A stretch of DNA of 64,000 nucleotides, from the NCBI RefSeq assembly GCF_009912395.1, contig NZ_WNDO01000022.1, positions 1-64,000 on the forward strand, in the 5' to 3' direction. Origin of the DNA: Luteibacter sp. GTDB taxonomy: Bacteria > Pseudomonadota > Gammaproteobacteria > Xanthomonadales > Rhodanobacteraceae. Shown here piece after piece: positions 32,822-41,456 of the stretch (positions are counted from its first letter, which is position 1; each line of letters opens with the position of its first letter). The position numbers were made by a program, and so were the translations under genes. The notes under the pieces were generated by a model, which saw only the letters and a list, made by a program, of their open reading frames with translations, made no database searches and had not been told where the DNA came from.

Positions 32822-35569
32822 GTGCGTCGCCTGCTGCCGCTCCTGCTACTTGCCACCTTCACCGCACAGGCGGCGGAGACGCCTCGCCCACTCGACGCGT
32901 TCGACGTGGCCTCGGGGTGGAAGGCGGAACACACCGACGATGTCTCCGCGTCCTTGCGTAGCGTCGATGGCAAGAACGGCAAGGCCATGTGCGTGGCCTT
33001 CGACTTCCACGGCGTATCGGGCTCGGCCTCGATGCGACGCACCTTGCCTGTCGATTTTCCCGACGGGTTTGCACTGTCGTTCGACGTGCGCGGCGACATG
33101 CCCGCGAACACCTTGCAGCTGAAGCTGATCGACGACAGCGGCGACAACGTATGGTGGTTCCAGCGTCCCGGTTTCGTTCCGGCGACCACGTGGCAAACGA
33201 TCGAGGCGACGAGCCGGCAGGTGGAGTTCGCCTGGGGCCCGACGAAGGATCGCACGCTACGGCATACGCGTGATGTCGAGTTCATGATCTACAAGGAGGC
33301 GCAGCCTCCGGGTTCGTCCGACAAGGGCGAGGTCTGTTTCGACCGTCTCCGCCTGACGCCGCGGGCACCCGAGGCCGTACCGCCGCCGGCCATGACGCCC
33401 AACGCGATGTTCGAGGCACGTGCCAGGGCGACGCGACGTGGCGTCTATCCCCGCGGTTTTTCCGGTGAACAGTCGTACTGGACCATCGTCGGCGTCGATG
33501 GCGGCTCGCGCGATTCGGCGCTGATCTCCGAGGACGGCGCTGTCGAAGTGGCACGGGGCGAATTCTCGATCGAACCCTTCCTGATCGCCGACGGCAAGCT
33601 GGTGACCTGGGCCGACGTGACGCCCACGCAGTCGCTTCGCGAGCGCTACCTGCCCATGCCATCGGTCACCTGGAAGAAGGACGACGTAAGCCTGGTCACC
33701 TCGGTGTTCGCGACGGGCACGGCCGGTGTCTCGTCGCTGGTGCTGTCGTACCGCGTGGGGAACGAAGGCGACCATGATCGCGATATCACACTGGCGCTCG
33801 CCGCACGCCCGTTCCAGGTGAATCCCTCGACGCAGTTCCTCAACGCACCCGGCGGCACCGCGAGCCTTCGCGACATGACGTGGGACGGTCACGCCTTGAC
33901 GGTCAACGGCACGCGTCGAATCATCCCCTTGCAGGCAACCGACCGCTTCGTCGCCCAGGCCGACGGCAAGACGACGCTGGTCGATCGCTGGGCGGCCGGC
34001 GAGGACGTGACCGCTGTGCCGATCCACGACGGCGTGGCTCGCATCACGGACACCTCGGGTTTCGCGCAGGGCGCGTTGTTGCGCACGGTCCATGTCCCGG
34101 CACACGGCCATGTCGATCTCGGTGTCGTGATACCTGCACGACGCGATACCGACGTGACGCTGCCGAGTGACGCGTCGGCGTGGCTCAAGCAGCAGGGCGA
34201 CCTCGTGGCCACGCACTGGCACGCCGTGCTGGATCGCGTGGATATACGCGTACCGGCCAAGGCCCAGCCCATCGTCGACACCCTGCGCAGTGGCATCGCG
34301 CACGTCCTGATCTCGCGCGATGGCCCCGCCTTGCAGCCAGGTACCCGCTCCTACTCGCGTACCTGGGTGCGCGACGGCGCGATGATGATGGAAGGTCTGC
34401 TCCGCACAGGACACGAGGAGGTGGCCGGCGACTTCGTGCGCTGGTATGCCCCGCATCAGTTCAGCAACGGCAAGGTGCCGTGCTGCGTCGATGCGCGCGG
34501 CTCCGATCCGGTACCGGAGAACGACAGTCACGGCGAACTCGTTTTCGCCATCGCCGAGCTATGGCGCTATACGCACGACCGCGCGGTACTGGCATCCCTG
34601 TATCCCCATGCACGCAAGGCCGCCGAGTACATGGATGTCCTGCGTATCTCGGAGCGCCAGCCAGCACGTCTGGACGGTTCCGAGCGTGCGCTCTACGGCC
34701 TGATGCCGGCATCGATCAGCCACGAAGGCTATTCGGCCAAGCCGATGCATTCGTACTGGGACGATTTCTGGGCGATGAAGGGCTACGACGATATCGTCGT
34801 GCTGGCCGACGCATTGGGCGAGAAGGACGATGCGATACGGTTCGCCACATCGCGCGACACGTTCCGTCATGACCTGCATGCGTCCATCGACGCCGCGGTA
34901 AAAGCAAAAGGTATCGATTTCATTCCCGGCTCGGCGGAACTGGGTGACTTCGACGCCACCTCGACCACCATCGCCCTATCACCCGGTGGCGAACAGGACC
35001 GGCTACCCAAGGCCCTGCTGGACGCGACCTTCGAGCGCTACTGGCGCGACTTCGAGGCACGCCGCAACGGCAAGCGCGACTGGGACGACTACACACCCTA
35101 TGAACTGCGCACCGTCGCAACCTTCGTGCGGCTGGGCTGGCGCGACCGCGTGGGCGCGCTGCTGGACTTCTTCTTCGCCGATCGTCGCCCTACGGCGTGG
35201 AATCAGTGGGCGGAGGTCGTGGGGCACGAACCCCGCAAACCGCGTTTGGTCGGCGACATGCCGCACGCGTGGATCGCTTCCGACTACGTTCGTTCGGCGC
35301 TGGACCTGTTCGCGTACGACCGCGCGTCGGACGGCGCGATGGTGCTGGGCGCGGGGCTGTCGGCGAGCTGGCTGGAAGGCGAGGGTGTGGCGATCCGCGA
35401 CCTGCGCACGCCTTATGGACGACTGGGGTACACGCTCAAGGCCAAGGGCAGGCGGGTCACGCTCACGCTGACGCAACCGATCGCACCGCCGGGTGGCCTT
35501 GTGCTGTCGCTACCCCATGGCAACGTGAAAATGCCAGCGAACACCACCGTGCTGGAAACCACCCTGTAG
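32822..35569 (+). CDS. Large secreted (alpha/alpha)6-type glycoside hydrolase
   Basis: The call is 915 residues from the GTG at 32822, four bases after the permease stop. The signal peptide is RRLLPLLLLATFTAQA. Residues about 25-185 look like a CBM11/NPCBM-type beta-sandwich (LSFDVRGDMPANTLQLKLID, VWWFQRPGFVPATTWQTIE). The middle is a beta-sandwich with AISEDGAVEV-like strands. The C-terminal half resembles catalytic (alpha/alpha)6 barrels of GH15/GH63/GH94-type enzymes: TRSYSRTWVRDGAMMMEGLL, GHEEVAGDFVRWYAPHQ, VPENDSHGELVFAIAELW, MHSYWDDFWAMKGYDDI. The family number is not certain. It likely processes the same glycan as the glycoamylase gene. Its TAG stop belongs to a REP-like palindrome. 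Confidence 0.75.
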   Translation: MRRLLPLLLLATFTAQAAETPRPLDAFDVASGWKAEHTDDVSASLRSVDGKNGKAMCVAFDFHGVSGSASMRRTLPVDFPDGFALSFDVRGDMPANTLQLKLIDDSGDNVWWFQRPGFVPATTWQTIEATSRQVEFAWGPTKDRTLRHTRDVEFMIYKEAQPPGSSDKGEVCFDRLRLTPRAPEAVPPPAMTPNAMFEARARATRRGVYPRGFSGEQSYWTIVGVDGGSRDSALISEDGAVEVARGEFSIEPFLIADGKLVTWADVTPTQSLRERYLPMPSVTWKKDDVSLVTSVFATGTAGVSSLVLSYRVGNEGDHDRDITLALAARPFQVNPSTQFLNAPGGTASLRDMTWDGHALTVNGTRRIIPLQATDRFVAQADGKTTLVDRWAAGEDVTAVPIHDGVARITDTSGFAQGALLRTVHVPAHGHVDLGVVIPARRDTDVTLPSDASAWLKQQGDLVATHWHAVLDRVDIRVPAKAQPIVDTLRSGIAHVLISRDGPALQPGTRSYSRTWVRDGAMMMEGLLRTGHEEVAGDFVRWYAPHQFSNGKVPCCVDARGSDPVPENDSHGELVFAIAELWRYTHDRAVLASLYPHARKAAEYMDVLRISERQPARLDGSERALYGLMPASISHEGYSAKPMHSYWDDFWAMKGYDDIVVLADALGEKDDAIRFATSRDTFRHDLHASIDAAVKAKGIDFIPGSAELGDFDATSTTIALSPGGEQDRLPKALLDATFERYWRDFEARRNGKRDWDDYTPYELRTVATFVRLGWRDRVGALLDFFFADRRPTAWNQWAEVVGHEPRKPRLVGDMPHAWIASDYVRSALDLFAYDRASDGAMVLGAGLSASWLEGEGVAIRDLRTPYGRLGYTLKAKGRRVTLTLTQPIAPPGGLVLSLPHGNVKMPANTTVLETTL

Positions 35570-35617
35570 GAGCGCGCTTGCGCGCGATCGCGCGCAAGCG
35601 CGCTCCTACAGGGTGGT
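35558..35617. repeat. 60-base perfect palindrome (REP-like) over a gene end
   Basis: The REP-like unit and its exact inverse are joined back to back at GCGATCGC, centre 35587.5. The symmetry extends outward into the last codons of the hydrolase (ACCACCCTG) and is mirrored as CAGGGTGGT. The gene's TAG stop lies inside the unit. It could act as a transcription terminator for the operon. Confidence 0.9.
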
Positions 35618-35622
35618 GTGCA

Positions 35623-35991
35623 TCAGTGGGTGACCACTCGCGTCCGCAGCAGCGCATCCACCGCCTGCTGCCACTGGGCCGAGCCCGGTGTGGCCTGCGG
35701 CGCTTCCTGGCCCAGCTTGCGATTTACCGCCTGGTCCCATTCGGCCGAACCGGGGGTGGGACCGTGGCCGTCGTCGCTGACGGCCAGGCTCTTGTCGACC
35801 CAGGCCAGCCATTCGGGCGAACCCAGTGCTGGGTTGGCGGGTGCGCTGCGAGGAGCGGCCGCGGCGGTGGTGGCCGGCACCGGGGCGGCGTCCGTCGGTG
35901 CACTGGGGCCCGGCGGGGAACAGGCGGCAATGATCAGCGCGGCCGCGAGCGGCACGGCCGTGAAGAACAGGCGGTTGAGGATAAAGCGCAT
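35623..35991 (-). CDS. Small lipoprotein with three short internal repeats
   Basis: This 122-residue protein has a lipoprotein signal (LFFTAVPLAAALIIAAC) with the lipobox Cys near residue 24. An Ala/Pro/Thr-rich linker follows. The mature C-terminal half holds three related motifs: LGSPEWLAWVDKSLA, PGSAEWDQAVNRKLG and PGSAQWQQAVDALLR, consensus GS-x-E/Q-W-x-x-x-V-x-x-x-L. The family was not recognised. It is probably anchored in the outer membrane facing the periplasm. It is convergent with the hydrolase gene across the 60-base palindrome. Confidence 0.75.
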   Translation of the reverse strand: MRFILNRLFFTAVPLAAALIIAACSPPGPSAPTDAAPVPATTAAAAPRSAPANPALGSPEWLAWVDKSLAVSDDGHGPTPGSAEWDQAVNRKLGQEAPQATPGSAQWQQAVDALLRTRVVTH

Positions 35992-36085
35992 GGGTACGGC
36001 GACCTCACAAAAGCGTCAGACCACCGATGCTAAGTGGCGCTTCCCGTCCGCCAGTTGAACGCCGCAGGGAACTTCTTGCGTTCGT

Positions 36086-36769
36086 TCAGCTTCGCGCGGC
36101 CACTTCGTCGATATGGCGCAGCAAATCCGCAGGATCCTCGAACACCCGGTAGGCACCGGCGCGTTCCAGTTCATTTTCGCCGTAGCCGCCGGAGAGCAAG
36201 CCGATGCCGAGGGCGCGGGCACGCTGGGCGGCCAGCATGTCCCAGATGGCGTCGCCGATGACCATGGCATCACGGATATCGGTGCCGAGCCGCTCGGCGG
36301 CAGTGACGAAGAGATCTGGATCGGGCTTCGCATGGCGCACCTGGTCGCGGGTAACGACCGGGATCGTGTGGGGATCGACGCCCAACGCGGCGATATTGTG
36401 CGCCGCCGTCTCCATGCGGCCGCTGGTGGCGATGGCCCAGGGAATCTTGGCGTCGGTCAGCCAGCGCAGCAGCTCCACGGCGCCCGGCAGGGGCTTCACC
36501 GCACCCGCCTCGGCCAGCCGGCCGTAGGCGGCGGCATGGTTGCGGCGCAGCCGGTCGATGCGCTCCGGCGTGATCTCGGTGCCCGTCTCACGCAGCAGGA
36601 TATCGGTGAACAAGCCACCGCTCATGCCGATCTTCCGATGGATTCGCCACACGGAAAGGTCGATGCCCTCCATGTCGAGCGATTCCTTCCAGGCAAGGAC
36701 ATGCTGGTAGACGCTATCGACAAGCGTGCCGTCGAGATCGAAGAGGAAGGCGTGTTTTTGTCTGGACAT
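36086..36769 (-). CDS. HAD-superfamily hydrolase (phosphoglycolate phosphatase-like)
   Basis: The call is 227 residues from the ATG at 36769; the longer upstream frame runs into the REP-like repeat. Motif I is FLFDLDGTLVDSV (nucleophile and acid Asp), motif II is IATSGR, motif III has the Lys in HAKPDPDLF, and motif IV is MVIGDAIWDMLAA. The alpha-helical cap lies between motifs I and II. Subfamily IA members dephosphorylate phosphosugars or phosphoglycolate; the substrate is not identifiable. It is a single gene flanked by REP-like elements. Confidence 0.9.
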   Translation of the reverse strand: MSRQKHAFLFDLDGTLVDSVYQHVLAWKESLDMEGIDLSVWRIHRKIGMSGGLFTDILLRETGTEITPERIDRLRRNHAAAYGRLAEAGAVKPLPGAVELLRWLTDAKIPWAIATSGRMETAAHNIAALGVDPHTIPVVTRDQVRHAKPDPDLFVTAAERLGTDIRDAMVIGDAIWDMLAAQRARALGIGLLSGGYGENELERAGAYRVFEDPADLLRHIDEVAARS

Positions 36770-36787
36770 AAGCAGGAGGTTACACCT

Positions 36788-36833
36788 TGTAGGAGCGCGC
36801 TTGCGCGCGATCGCGCGCAAGCGCGCTCCTACA
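36788..36833. repeat. 46-base perfect palindrome, REP-like
   Basis: The unit TGTAGGAGCGCGCTTGCGCG is fused to its exact inverse at GCGATCGC, centre 36810.5. It lies four bases beyond the pirin stop and 19 bases upstream of the HAD start, between two genes read in the same (minus) direction. Confidence 0.9.
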
Positions 36834-36837
36834 GGGA

Positions 36838-37674
36838 TCAGAACTTGCCGGCCCTAAAATCCGCGATGGCCTCGTGGATCTGGTCCGGCGTGTTCATCAC
36901 GAACGGGCCGTAGCGTGCCACCGGCTCGGCCAGCGGACGACCCGCCACCACCAGGACCCGCGTCGCGGTCTCGCCGGCGGCCAGCGGCACCGTTTCGCCG
37001 ATGCGCGACAGCACGCCCAGCTCGCTGCGTTCCAGCACCTGCCCGGCGACACGGGCGGACCCGCCGTCGAACACATAGGCGAACGCGCTATGCCCCTCCG
37101 GCAAGGCGAGGTCGAACGCGGCACCGGCGTCCAGCGCGATGTCGAGGTAGACCGGCGCGGTGACGATGCCGGACACCGGCCCCGTGGCGCCGGCCAGTTC
37201 GCCCGCGATGACCTTGGCGGTGACACCCGGTGCCGGGTGCACGGTCGGGATATCACCCGGCGGGATGTCCTGGTAACGCGGGGCCGTCATCTTGTCCGAC
37301 GCGGGCAGGTTCACCCACAGCTGGAAGCCCCACATGAGGCCGGCTTCCTGCTGGGGCATCTCCGAATGGAGGATGCCGCGACCGGCCGTCATCCACTGGA
37401 CGCTGCCCGGCCCCAGGTCGCCGCGGTTACCGTGGTTGTCGCCGTGCTGCATGCGGCCGGCGAGCATGTAGGTCACGGTTTCGAAACCGCGATGGGGATG
37501 CTCGGGGAAGCCTTCGATGTAGTCACCGGCCTGGTCCGAACGGAATTCGTCCAGCAGCAGGAACGGATCCAGCATGTCGAGGGCCGGTTGGCCGATGACG
37601 CGTTTGAGCTTCACGCCGGCGCCGTCGGCGGTATCCATGCCGCGGACGCGGCGGATGATGCTGCGATGGGTCAT
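36838..37674 (-). CDS. Pirin-family protein
   Basis: The call is 278 residues from the ATG at 37674; the upstream frame extends into a repeat and is not used. The N-terminal cupin carries the metal-binding signature PEHPHRGFETVTYMLAGRMQ, then WMTAGRGILHSEMPQQE, giving the His/His/His/Glu iron site. The C-terminal cupin (Pirin_C) contains YLDIALDAGAAFDLALPEGH. Bacterial pirins act as quercetin dioxygenases or metabolic modulators in the cytosol; the role here is unknown. REP-like elements flank the gene at both ends. Confidence 0.92.
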   Translation of the reverse strand: MTHRSIIRRVRGMDTADGAGVKLKRVIGQPALDMLDPFLLLDEFRSDQAGDYIEGFPEHPHRGFETVTYMLAGRMQHGDNHGNRGDLGPGSVQWMTAGRGILHSEMPQQEAGLMWGFQLWVNLPASDKMTAPRYQDIPPGDIPTVHPAPGVTAKVIAGELAGATGPVSGIVTAPVYLDIALDAGAAFDLALPEGHSAFAYVFDGGSARVAGQVLERSELGVLSRIGETVPLAAGETATRVLVVAGRPLAEPVARYGPFVMNTPDQIHEAIADFRAGKF

Positions 37675-37769
37675 GTCGTGCTCCGGGGTGTGCTTTCTGA
37701 TGCGCACAAGATGCGCCCGGAGACAGGGGATGCCTAGGTGTGTGCGGCGAACGATCTGTTTCCGCCTGA

Positions 37770-37835
37770 CCGGTCGCGCGCAGGGCGCGCTCCTACACAA
37801 GTCGCCCTGTAGGAGCGCGCCCTGCGCGCGACCGG
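37770..37835. repeat. Variant REP-like inverted pair (CCCTG core)
   Basis: Both arms carry CCCTGCGCGCGACCGG after TGTAGGAGCGCG, instead of the CTTGCGCGCGAT seen elsewhere. Arms 37770-37797 and 37808-37835 have TGTAGG ends facing inward. Matching changes in both arms show that the arms change together. Confidence 0.85.
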
Positions 37836-37848
37836 ATCAGGCGATCCG

Positions 37849-38520
37849 TCAGTGCACCCAGTGGCCGGAGCGCTGGCGCGGCGGATGGCCGTCGTCCTCG
37901 GGACGGGGCGCGACCATGGCCTTGATCTCGTCCTCGGTGGGCTGTTTGCCTTGCCAGTATTCCCTCACCGCGTTGAGTACCTCGGGCAGTTGGCCCAGGC
38001 ACTCGTCGTATTCCTCGTCGCTGAGCTTCTCGAATTCCGCGTCGGCCTGGAGCACGCCCTCGTCGACCGCCAGGGCCATGACCGGACCCAGCAGCTGCAT
38101 CAGGTCGGGATCTTCCGCGAGGCGTGCTTCCCACAGTGTCGCGCGCATGTCGATGCCACGGCTGAAGCCCTCGCACCAGCCGGCGGCCGAGAGCATCGGG
38201 CCTTCTTCGGTGTCGATCTCGCCCAGGATTGGCTCGTAGGCGTCGACGTCGAGCTCGGCGGTGATCGAGTCGTTGAGCTTGGCGAGCAGCTCGAGCACGC
38301 GATTGCCTTCGTTCTCGTCGTCGAAGGCGTCGTGCAGCACTTCGTGCAGCCATTCCTCGGGCTTGATCTCGAGCGGTCCGACCGCCACGGCCGAGAGCAG
38401 GCCGTGCACGCCGTCGAGCATGAGGTCACCCTCGCCACCGTGCCTGCGCAGGTAGATGTCGAGTTCTTCGAGTTCCTTGTCGTCGAGGGAACTCGGCCAT
38501 TCGGACTTGGGTACGTTCAA
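37849..38520 (-). CDS. UPF0149 (YecA/YgfB-like) protein
   Basis: The call is 223 residues from the TTG at 38520. The frame is open further upstream but overlaps xthA in non-conserved sequence, and conservation begins near LNVPKSEWPSSLDDKELEEL. Acidic helical protein with DLMLDGVHGLLSAVAVGP, EEWLHEVLHDAFDDENEGNR and GWCEGFSRGIDMR, all typical of UPF0149. Here the usual C-terminal SEC-C zinc motif is replaced by a short basic tail (RQRSGHWVH). The start overlaps the xthA stop. Function of the family is unclear; YgfB in Pseudomonas affects gene regulation. Confidence 0.82.
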   Translation of the reverse strand: MNVPKSEWPSSLDDKELEELDIYLRRHGGEGDLMLDGVHGLLSAVAVGPLEIKPEEWLHEVLHDAFDDENEGNRVLELLAKLNDSITAELDVDAYEPILGEIDTEEGPMLSAAGWCEGFSRGIDMRATLWEARLAEDPDLMQLLGPVMALAVDEGVLQADAEFEKLSDEEYDECLGQLPEVLNAVREYWQGKQPTEDEIKAMVAPRPEDDGHPPRQRSGHWVH

Positions 38521-39284
38521 AGCTTCAGCTCCAGCGCCACGGGCGCATGGTCGGACGGTTGCTCCCACTTCCGGGGCGCCTTGTCGATGATCGACGAGGT
38601 CGCCAGGGATTTGAGCGCATCGCTGATGAGGATGAGGTCGATCCGCAGCCCCATGTTGCGGCGGAACGCCGCCTGGCGGTAGTCCCACCAGCTGAAGAGG
38701 CCAGCATCCTCGGTGAAGAGACGGAAACTGTCGTGCAGGCCGGTGTCGAGGATCGCCTGGAGGGCGGCGCGCTCGGGCGGCGAGCAGAAGATGTCCTCGC
38801 CCCAGGCCGCTGGATCGTACACGTCGCGGTCGTCGCGGCAGATGTTGAAATCCCCCAGCACCACGAGCTTCGGGTGCTTCGCGATCTCCTGTTCGACGAA
38901 GTCGCGCACCTTTTCCAGCCAGTGCAGCTTGTAGGCGTACTTCTCGTCGCCGAGCGCCTTGCCGTTCACCACGTACAGGTCGATGACGCGGACGTCGCCG
39001 ACGGTGGCGGCGAGGATGCGCCGCTGCGGGTCGTCGAGGCCCGGGATATCGGTGACGACATCCGTGAGTTCGTCCTTCGCCAGGATCGCCACGCCGTTGT
39101 AGGTCTTCTGCCCGGACCAGACCGAGCGATAGCCCATGGCGGCGATCTCGTCGACGGGAAACTTGTCATCGGTGAGCTTGGTTTCCTGCAGCGCGACGAT
39201 GTCCGGCTGCGCCTCGGCCAGCCACTGCTGGAGATGGGGCAGGCGGACCTTGAGCGAATTGACGTTCCACGAAGCGATCTTCAT
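38517..39284 (-). CDS. xthA: Exodeoxyribonuclease III
   Basis: The product has 255 residues from the ATG at 39284; the longer frame overlaps the peptidase gene. Endonuclease/exonuclease/phosphatase fold: MKIASWNVNSLKVRLPHLQQ, the metal ligand Glu in ALQETKL, LVVLGDFNICRDDRDVYDP (Asp/Asn catalytic pair), FSWWDYRQAAFRRNMGLRID and the terminal SDHAPVALEL with catalytic Asp-His. It removes 3' blocks and cleaves abasic sites in base-excision repair. Its stop overlaps the TTG of the UPF0149 gene. Confidence 0.94.
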   Translation of the reverse strand: MKIASWNVNSLKVRLPHLQQWLAEAQPDIVALQETKLTDDKFPVDEIAAMGYRSVWSGQKTYNGVAILAKDELTDVVTDIPGLDDPQRRILAATVGDVRVIDLYVVNGKALGDEKYAYKLHWLEKVRDFVEQEIAKHPKLVVLGDFNICRDDRDVYDPAAWGEDIFCSPPERAALQAILDTGLHDSFRLFTEDAGLFSWWDYRQAAFRRNMGLRIDLILISDALKSLATSSIIDKAPRKWEQPSDHAPVALELKL

Positions 39285-39339
39285 CGCCCCATTGTAAAGG
39301 AAACCCGTGTGACGACCCGGCGTCACACGGGTTGCACCG

Positions 39340-41388
39340 TCAGTCCAGCCCGTAGCTGCGGAGCAGGGCGCCCGGCTGGGGCTCGCGACCGCGGAAGGCC
39401 TTGAACGATTCCAGCGCGGGACGCGTGGCGCCCACCGCCAGGATTTCCTTGCGGAAACGCTCACCCGCGGACCAGTCGAGGACATTCCCCTTCTCGAAAG
39501 GCTCGAAGGCGTCGGCCGAGAGCACCTCGGCCCACAGGTAGCTGTAATAACCCGCCGAATAACCGCCCGCGAAGATGTGGGTGAAGCCGTGCGGAAAACG
39601 CTGCCAGGCCGGCGGATGCAGCACCGACACCTCGTGGCGCACCGCCTCCAGCACGTCCATCGGGCGCGCACCCTTGGCCGGGTCGTATTCCAGATGCAGG
39701 CGGAAATCGAACAGGCCGAATTCCAGCTGGCGCACCAGGAACATGCCCGTATGGAAATGCCGGGCCTTGAGCATGCGCTCGTAGAGTTCGTCCGGCAGTT
39801 CCTCGCCCGTACGGTAGTGGCGCGCGAACAGGCGCAGGGCCTCGCGGTCCCAGGCGAAGTTCTCCATGAACTGGCTGGGCAGCTCCACGGCGTCCCATTC
39901 CACGCCATCGATGCCGCCGACGGACGGAATATCCACCTCGGTCAACATGTGGTGCAGGCCGTGGCCGAATTCGTGGAACAGCGTGAGCACATCGTCGTGC
40001 GTCAGCAGGGCGGGCGCACCGTCGGTGGGCGGCGGGAAATTGCAGGTGAGGAACGCCACCGGAAGCTGGAGGTGGTCGCCATCGCGGAAGCGGTCTTCGC
40101 ATACGTCCATCCAGGCGCCGCCCCGCTTCCCCGAGCGCGCGTACAGATCGACGTAGGCACCGGCGAAGACGCTGCCATCGGCGTTCGCCAGGTCGTAGTA
40201 GCGGACGTCCTTGTGCCAGGTGTTGACATCGGCGCGCGGGGTGAAGGTCACGCCGTAAAGCTTGTGGACCACGGCGAAGAGGCCGTCCACCACCTGCTGG
40301 GCGGGGAAGTAGGGCTTCAGCTGCTCCTCGTCGAGCGCATAGCGCTCCACGCGTAGTTTCTCCGCGGCGAAGGCGACGTCCCAGGGTTCCAGGTTGTCGA
40401 TCTTCAATTGCTCGGTGGCGAACTTGCGTAGCTCGGCCAATTCTTCCTTCGCGCGAGGCTTGGCCTTGGCGACGAGGTCACGCAGGAATTCGAGCACCAC
40501 GGCCGGAGACGTCGCCATCTTGGTCGCCAGGGACTCCTCGGCGGCGTTGGCGAAGCCGAGCAGTTGGGCGGCTTCATGGCGCAGGGCGACGATCTTCTCG
40601 ATACGTTCGGAATTGTCGAACTTGCCCTTGTTGGGGCCCTGGTCCGACGCGCGGGTCTGGTAAGCGTAGTACGTGTCGAAACGCAGGTCGCGATTCTCGG
40701 CGTAGGTCAGCACGGCCTGGACGCTGGGCTGCTTCAGGGTGACGAGGTAGCCGTCGAGCTTGGCCTCGCGGGCGTACTCGCGCAGCACGGCGCGGCCCGA
40801 CTCCGGGATGCCGGCCAGGTCGCGCTCGTCGGTGATGTGCTTGTGCCAGGCCTCGGTGGCGTCGAGCACCGCGTTGGAGAACTCGGTGCTCAGCTTGGAC
40901 AGCTCCACGCCGATCTCGCGAAAACGCGTGCGCGCCGGTTCTTCCAGCGCCACGCCGGAAAGACGGAAATCACGCAGCGCGTGATCCACGGCGGCGCGTG
41001 CGGCGTGCGGCAGCGAGGCAAAGTCGCCACGATCCGCCACGGCCTGGGTCGCGGCGTAGAGGTCGCGATTCTGGCCGATTTCGATGCCGTGGTCGGTGAG
41101 CTTTTCCTCCGCCGTGCCGTGCGCCTTGCGCAACGCCTCGGAGTCGGCCACCGAATGCAGGTGGCTCACCGGCGACCAGGCCCGCGAGAGCTTCTGGTCG
41201 AGGCGTTCCTGGGCCAGGATCACGTGCTCGAAATCACGGGCCGCGCCAGCGGCCGTGATGGCGTCGATGCCTGCGCGCTGCTCGGCGATCAAGCGGTCGA
41301 CCGCCGGCTCTACGTGCTCGGGACGGATCGACGAGAACGCAGGCAGGTCGCCGCTGGGATCAAGAAGGGGGTTGGTGGTGCTGTCCAT
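39340..41388 (-). CDS. prlC: Oligopeptidase A (M3 family zinc metallopeptidase)
   Basis: This 682-residue protein matches the length of E. coli PrlC/OpdA. The zinc site FHEFGHGLHHMLTEVDIPSV (HExxH type) lies near residue 470, with the downstream Glu ligand expected in the following helix, and GVEWDAVELPSQFMENFAWD is a family hallmark. The N-terminal M3 domain begins PAFSSIRPEHVEPAVDRLIA. It degrades cytosolic oligopeptides and signal peptides. No signal peptide is present. It is followed by xthA after 55 bases. Confidence 0.94.
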   Translation of the reverse strand: MDSTTNPLLDPSGDLPAFSSIRPEHVEPAVDRLIAEQRAGIDAITAAGAARDFEHVILAQERLDQKLSRAWSPVSHLHSVADSEALRKAHGTAEEKLTDHGIEIGQNRDLYAATQAVADRGDFASLPHAARAAVDHALRDFRLSGVALEEPARTRFREIGVELSKLSTEFSNAVLDATEAWHKHITDERDLAGIPESGRAVLREYAREAKLDGYLVTLKQPSVQAVLTYAENRDLRFDTYYAYQTRASDQGPNKGKFDNSERIEKIVALRHEAAQLLGFANAAEESLATKMATSPAVVLEFLRDLVAKAKPRAKEELAELRKFATEQLKIDNLEPWDVAFAAEKLRVERYALDEEQLKPYFPAQQVVDGLFAVVHKLYGVTFTPRADVNTWHKDVRYYDLANADGSVFAGAYVDLYARSGKRGGAWMDVCEDRFRDGDHLQLPVAFLTCNFPPPTDGAPALLTHDDVLTLFHEFGHGLHHMLTEVDIPSVGGIDGVEWDAVELPSQFMENFAWDREALRLFARHYRTGEELPDELYERMLKARHFHTGMFLVRQLEFGLFDFRLHLEYDPAKGARPMDVLEAVRHEVSVLHPPAWQRFPHGFTHIFAGGYSAGYYSYLWAEVLSADAFEPFEKGNVLDWSAGERFRKEILAVGATRPALESFKAFRGREPQPGALLRSYGLD

Positions 41389-41456
41389 GGGATCTCCTCT
41401 CGGATTCCCAGCGTGGAGCTAGCGGGGCGCCAAATCAAGCCGGGTATAAGCGGCCT

